Below are positions 5,847-6,214 of a stretch of DNA of 6,214 nt, piece by piece. The stretch spans positions 1-6,214 of the forward strand of contig JAAZFS010000256.1 of NCBI GenBank assembly GCA_012511615.1, in the 5' to 3' direction. The position numbers and the translations under genes are program-made. The stretch is from Elusimicrobiota bacterium. Its GTDB lineage: Bacteria > CG03 > SLGR01. How positions within the stretch are numbered: the stretch's first letter is position 1; the number at the start of each line of letters is the position of its first letter. The notes under the pieces are model-generated. The model searched no databases. It was not told the DNA's origin and worked only from the letters and a program-made list of their open reading frames with translations.

Positions 5847-5923
5847 TGGCAGGCCTGACAGGACTCGAACCTGCAACTTCTGGTTTTGGAGACCAGTGCT
5901 CTAGCCAATTGAGCTACAGGCCT
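5847..5923 (-). tRNA. trnW: tRNA-Trp (anticodon CCA)
   Basis: A complete 77-base cloverleaf. The acceptor stem is a perfect 7 bp (AGGCCTG with CAGGCCT), the D arm GCTC...GAGC, the anticodon stem CTGGT/ACCAG with loop CTCCAAA, and the T arm GCAGG-TTCGAGT-CCTGT with one G-T wobble. The anticodon CCA is at 5889-5887, so it reads UGG. The discriminator is G, the expected Trp identity base, and the CCA end is encoded in the DNA. It sits between rpmG (6-base gap) and secE (9-base gap), so it must be cut from a polycistronic transcript. tRNA-Trp at this spot is common in bacteria. Confidence 0.98.
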
Positions 5924-5929
5924 ATATGC

Positions 5930-6094
5930 TCAGCCTTTTACTGTTTTATGAAGCCTATGTTGTCCGCAGAATCTGCAGTGCTTCTGTAATTCCAGCTTAT
6001 CTTGACGATGCACTCTATTCCGCCGTAAAGTATAGTTTCTTCTTTTACATTCTGTGCATTCAAGATGCTGAATTATTGTATCTCTTTTTGCCAT
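5930..6094 (-). CDS. rpmG: 50S ribosomal protein L33, zinc-ribbon form
   Basis: Small large-subunit protein near the E site. It has 54 residues by my translation, starting MAKRDTIIQHLECTECK and ending HKTVKG before TGA. Two CxxC pairs, C13/C16 and C40/C43, form the zinc site of the 'C+' type; many bacteria also have a zinc-free paralogue. The family blocks CTECKRRNYT and DKLELQKHCRFC are clear. ATG 6094 lies 6 bases after the tuf stop, with a GGGA sequence just upstream as a modest ribosome-binding site. Confidence 0.96.
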   Translation of the reverse strand: MAKRDTIIQHLECTECKRRNYTLRRNRVHRQDKLELQKHCRFCGQHRLHKTVKG

Positions 6095-6100
6095 CTATCC

Positions 6101-6214
6101 CTACTCTATAATCTCGGTTACGACGCCAGCGCCAACTGTATGGCCACCCTCACGGATTGCAAAACGAAGGCCCTTCTCCATCGCTACCGGTACTATTAGT
6201 TCTCCCTCTATATC
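6101..6214 (-). CDS. tuf: Elongation factor Tu, C-terminal 37 residues (5' part beyond the window)
   Basis: EF-Tu delivers aminoacyl-tRNA to the ribosome as a GTP complex. Only the end of beta-barrel domain 3 is present: ELIVPVAMEKGLRFAIREGG, then HTVGAGVVTEIIE and TAG at 6103-6101. This is the characteristic EF-Tu C-terminus; His replaces the Arg found in E. coli REGGRTVGAG, a substitution that I believe also occurs in other lineages. The cut is at the window edge, not a defect. The 6-base gap to rpmG implies one transcript, so the promoter for this upstream block should lie at or before tuf, outside the window. Confidence 0.97.
   Translation of the reverse strand, partial: DIEGELIVPVAMEKGLRFAIREGGHTVGAGVVTEIIE

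Noticed and set aside
5838..5876. Longer secE start at 5876
   Set aside because: It would begin inside the tRNA-Trp gene; the ATG at 5837 gives a standard short SecE.
5926..6111. Plus-strand open frame of 61 codons
   Set aside because: It is antisense to rpmG, which has the clear L33 zinc-ribbon signature on the minus strand.

Overview
This window carries the bacterial translation/transcription core cluster, entirely on the minus strand. In transcription order (from high to low coordinates) it reads tuf (3' end only), rpmG, tRNA-Trp, secE, nusG, rplK, rplA, rplJ, rplL, rpoB (5' part only). All encoded proteins are bacterial in type: L33 with two CxxC pairs, single-span SecE, NGN-KOW NusG, L11, L1, L10, L7/L12 and RpoB. 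The base composition is moderately AT-leaning. I cannot assign a phylum from sequence alone. The order tuf-rpmG-trnW-secE-nusG-rplKAJL-rpoB is widespread among bacteria, and RpoB departs from common model sequences at several usually conserved positions, which fits a lineage distant from the model organisms.

Layout: 6101-6214 is the last 37 codons of EF-Tu. 5930-6094 is a 54-residue L33. 5847-5923 is a complete tRNA-Trp(CCA) with encoded CCA. 5655-5837 is secE, and it overlaps nusG (5104-5655) by one base in a TAATG. rplK (4659-5087) and rplA (3966-4640) follow with short gaps and clear Shine-Dalgarno sequences. The only sizeable non-coding stretch is the 147 bp between rplA and rplJ. It holds a good sigma70-type promoter and a structured leader in the position of the L10 autoregulatory leader. 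rplJ (2802-3818), rplL (2414-2800) and rpoB (from 2414 down to the window edge) are then packed with a 1-base gap and a 1-base overlap.

Together these genes make the ribosomal stalk and GTPase-associated centre (L10, L7/L12, L11), the L1 stalk, an elongation factor, a tRNA, part of the protein translocon, an elongation/antitermination factor and the RNA polymerase beta subunit.

The main surprises are three. (1) L10 is about twice its usual length, because a C-terminal tail of about 160 residues contains 17 tandem hexapeptides of the form D-K-x-x-x-x encoded by an 18-bp minisatellite. (2) The rifampicin pocket of RpoB has Ser where E. coli has Asp516 and Arg where E. coli has Ile572. (3) The rplJ leader can form two mutually exclusive GC-rich hairpins. 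No mobile element, CRISPR array, phage gene or dedicated novel system is visible; the window is otherwise an ordinary housekeeping locus.
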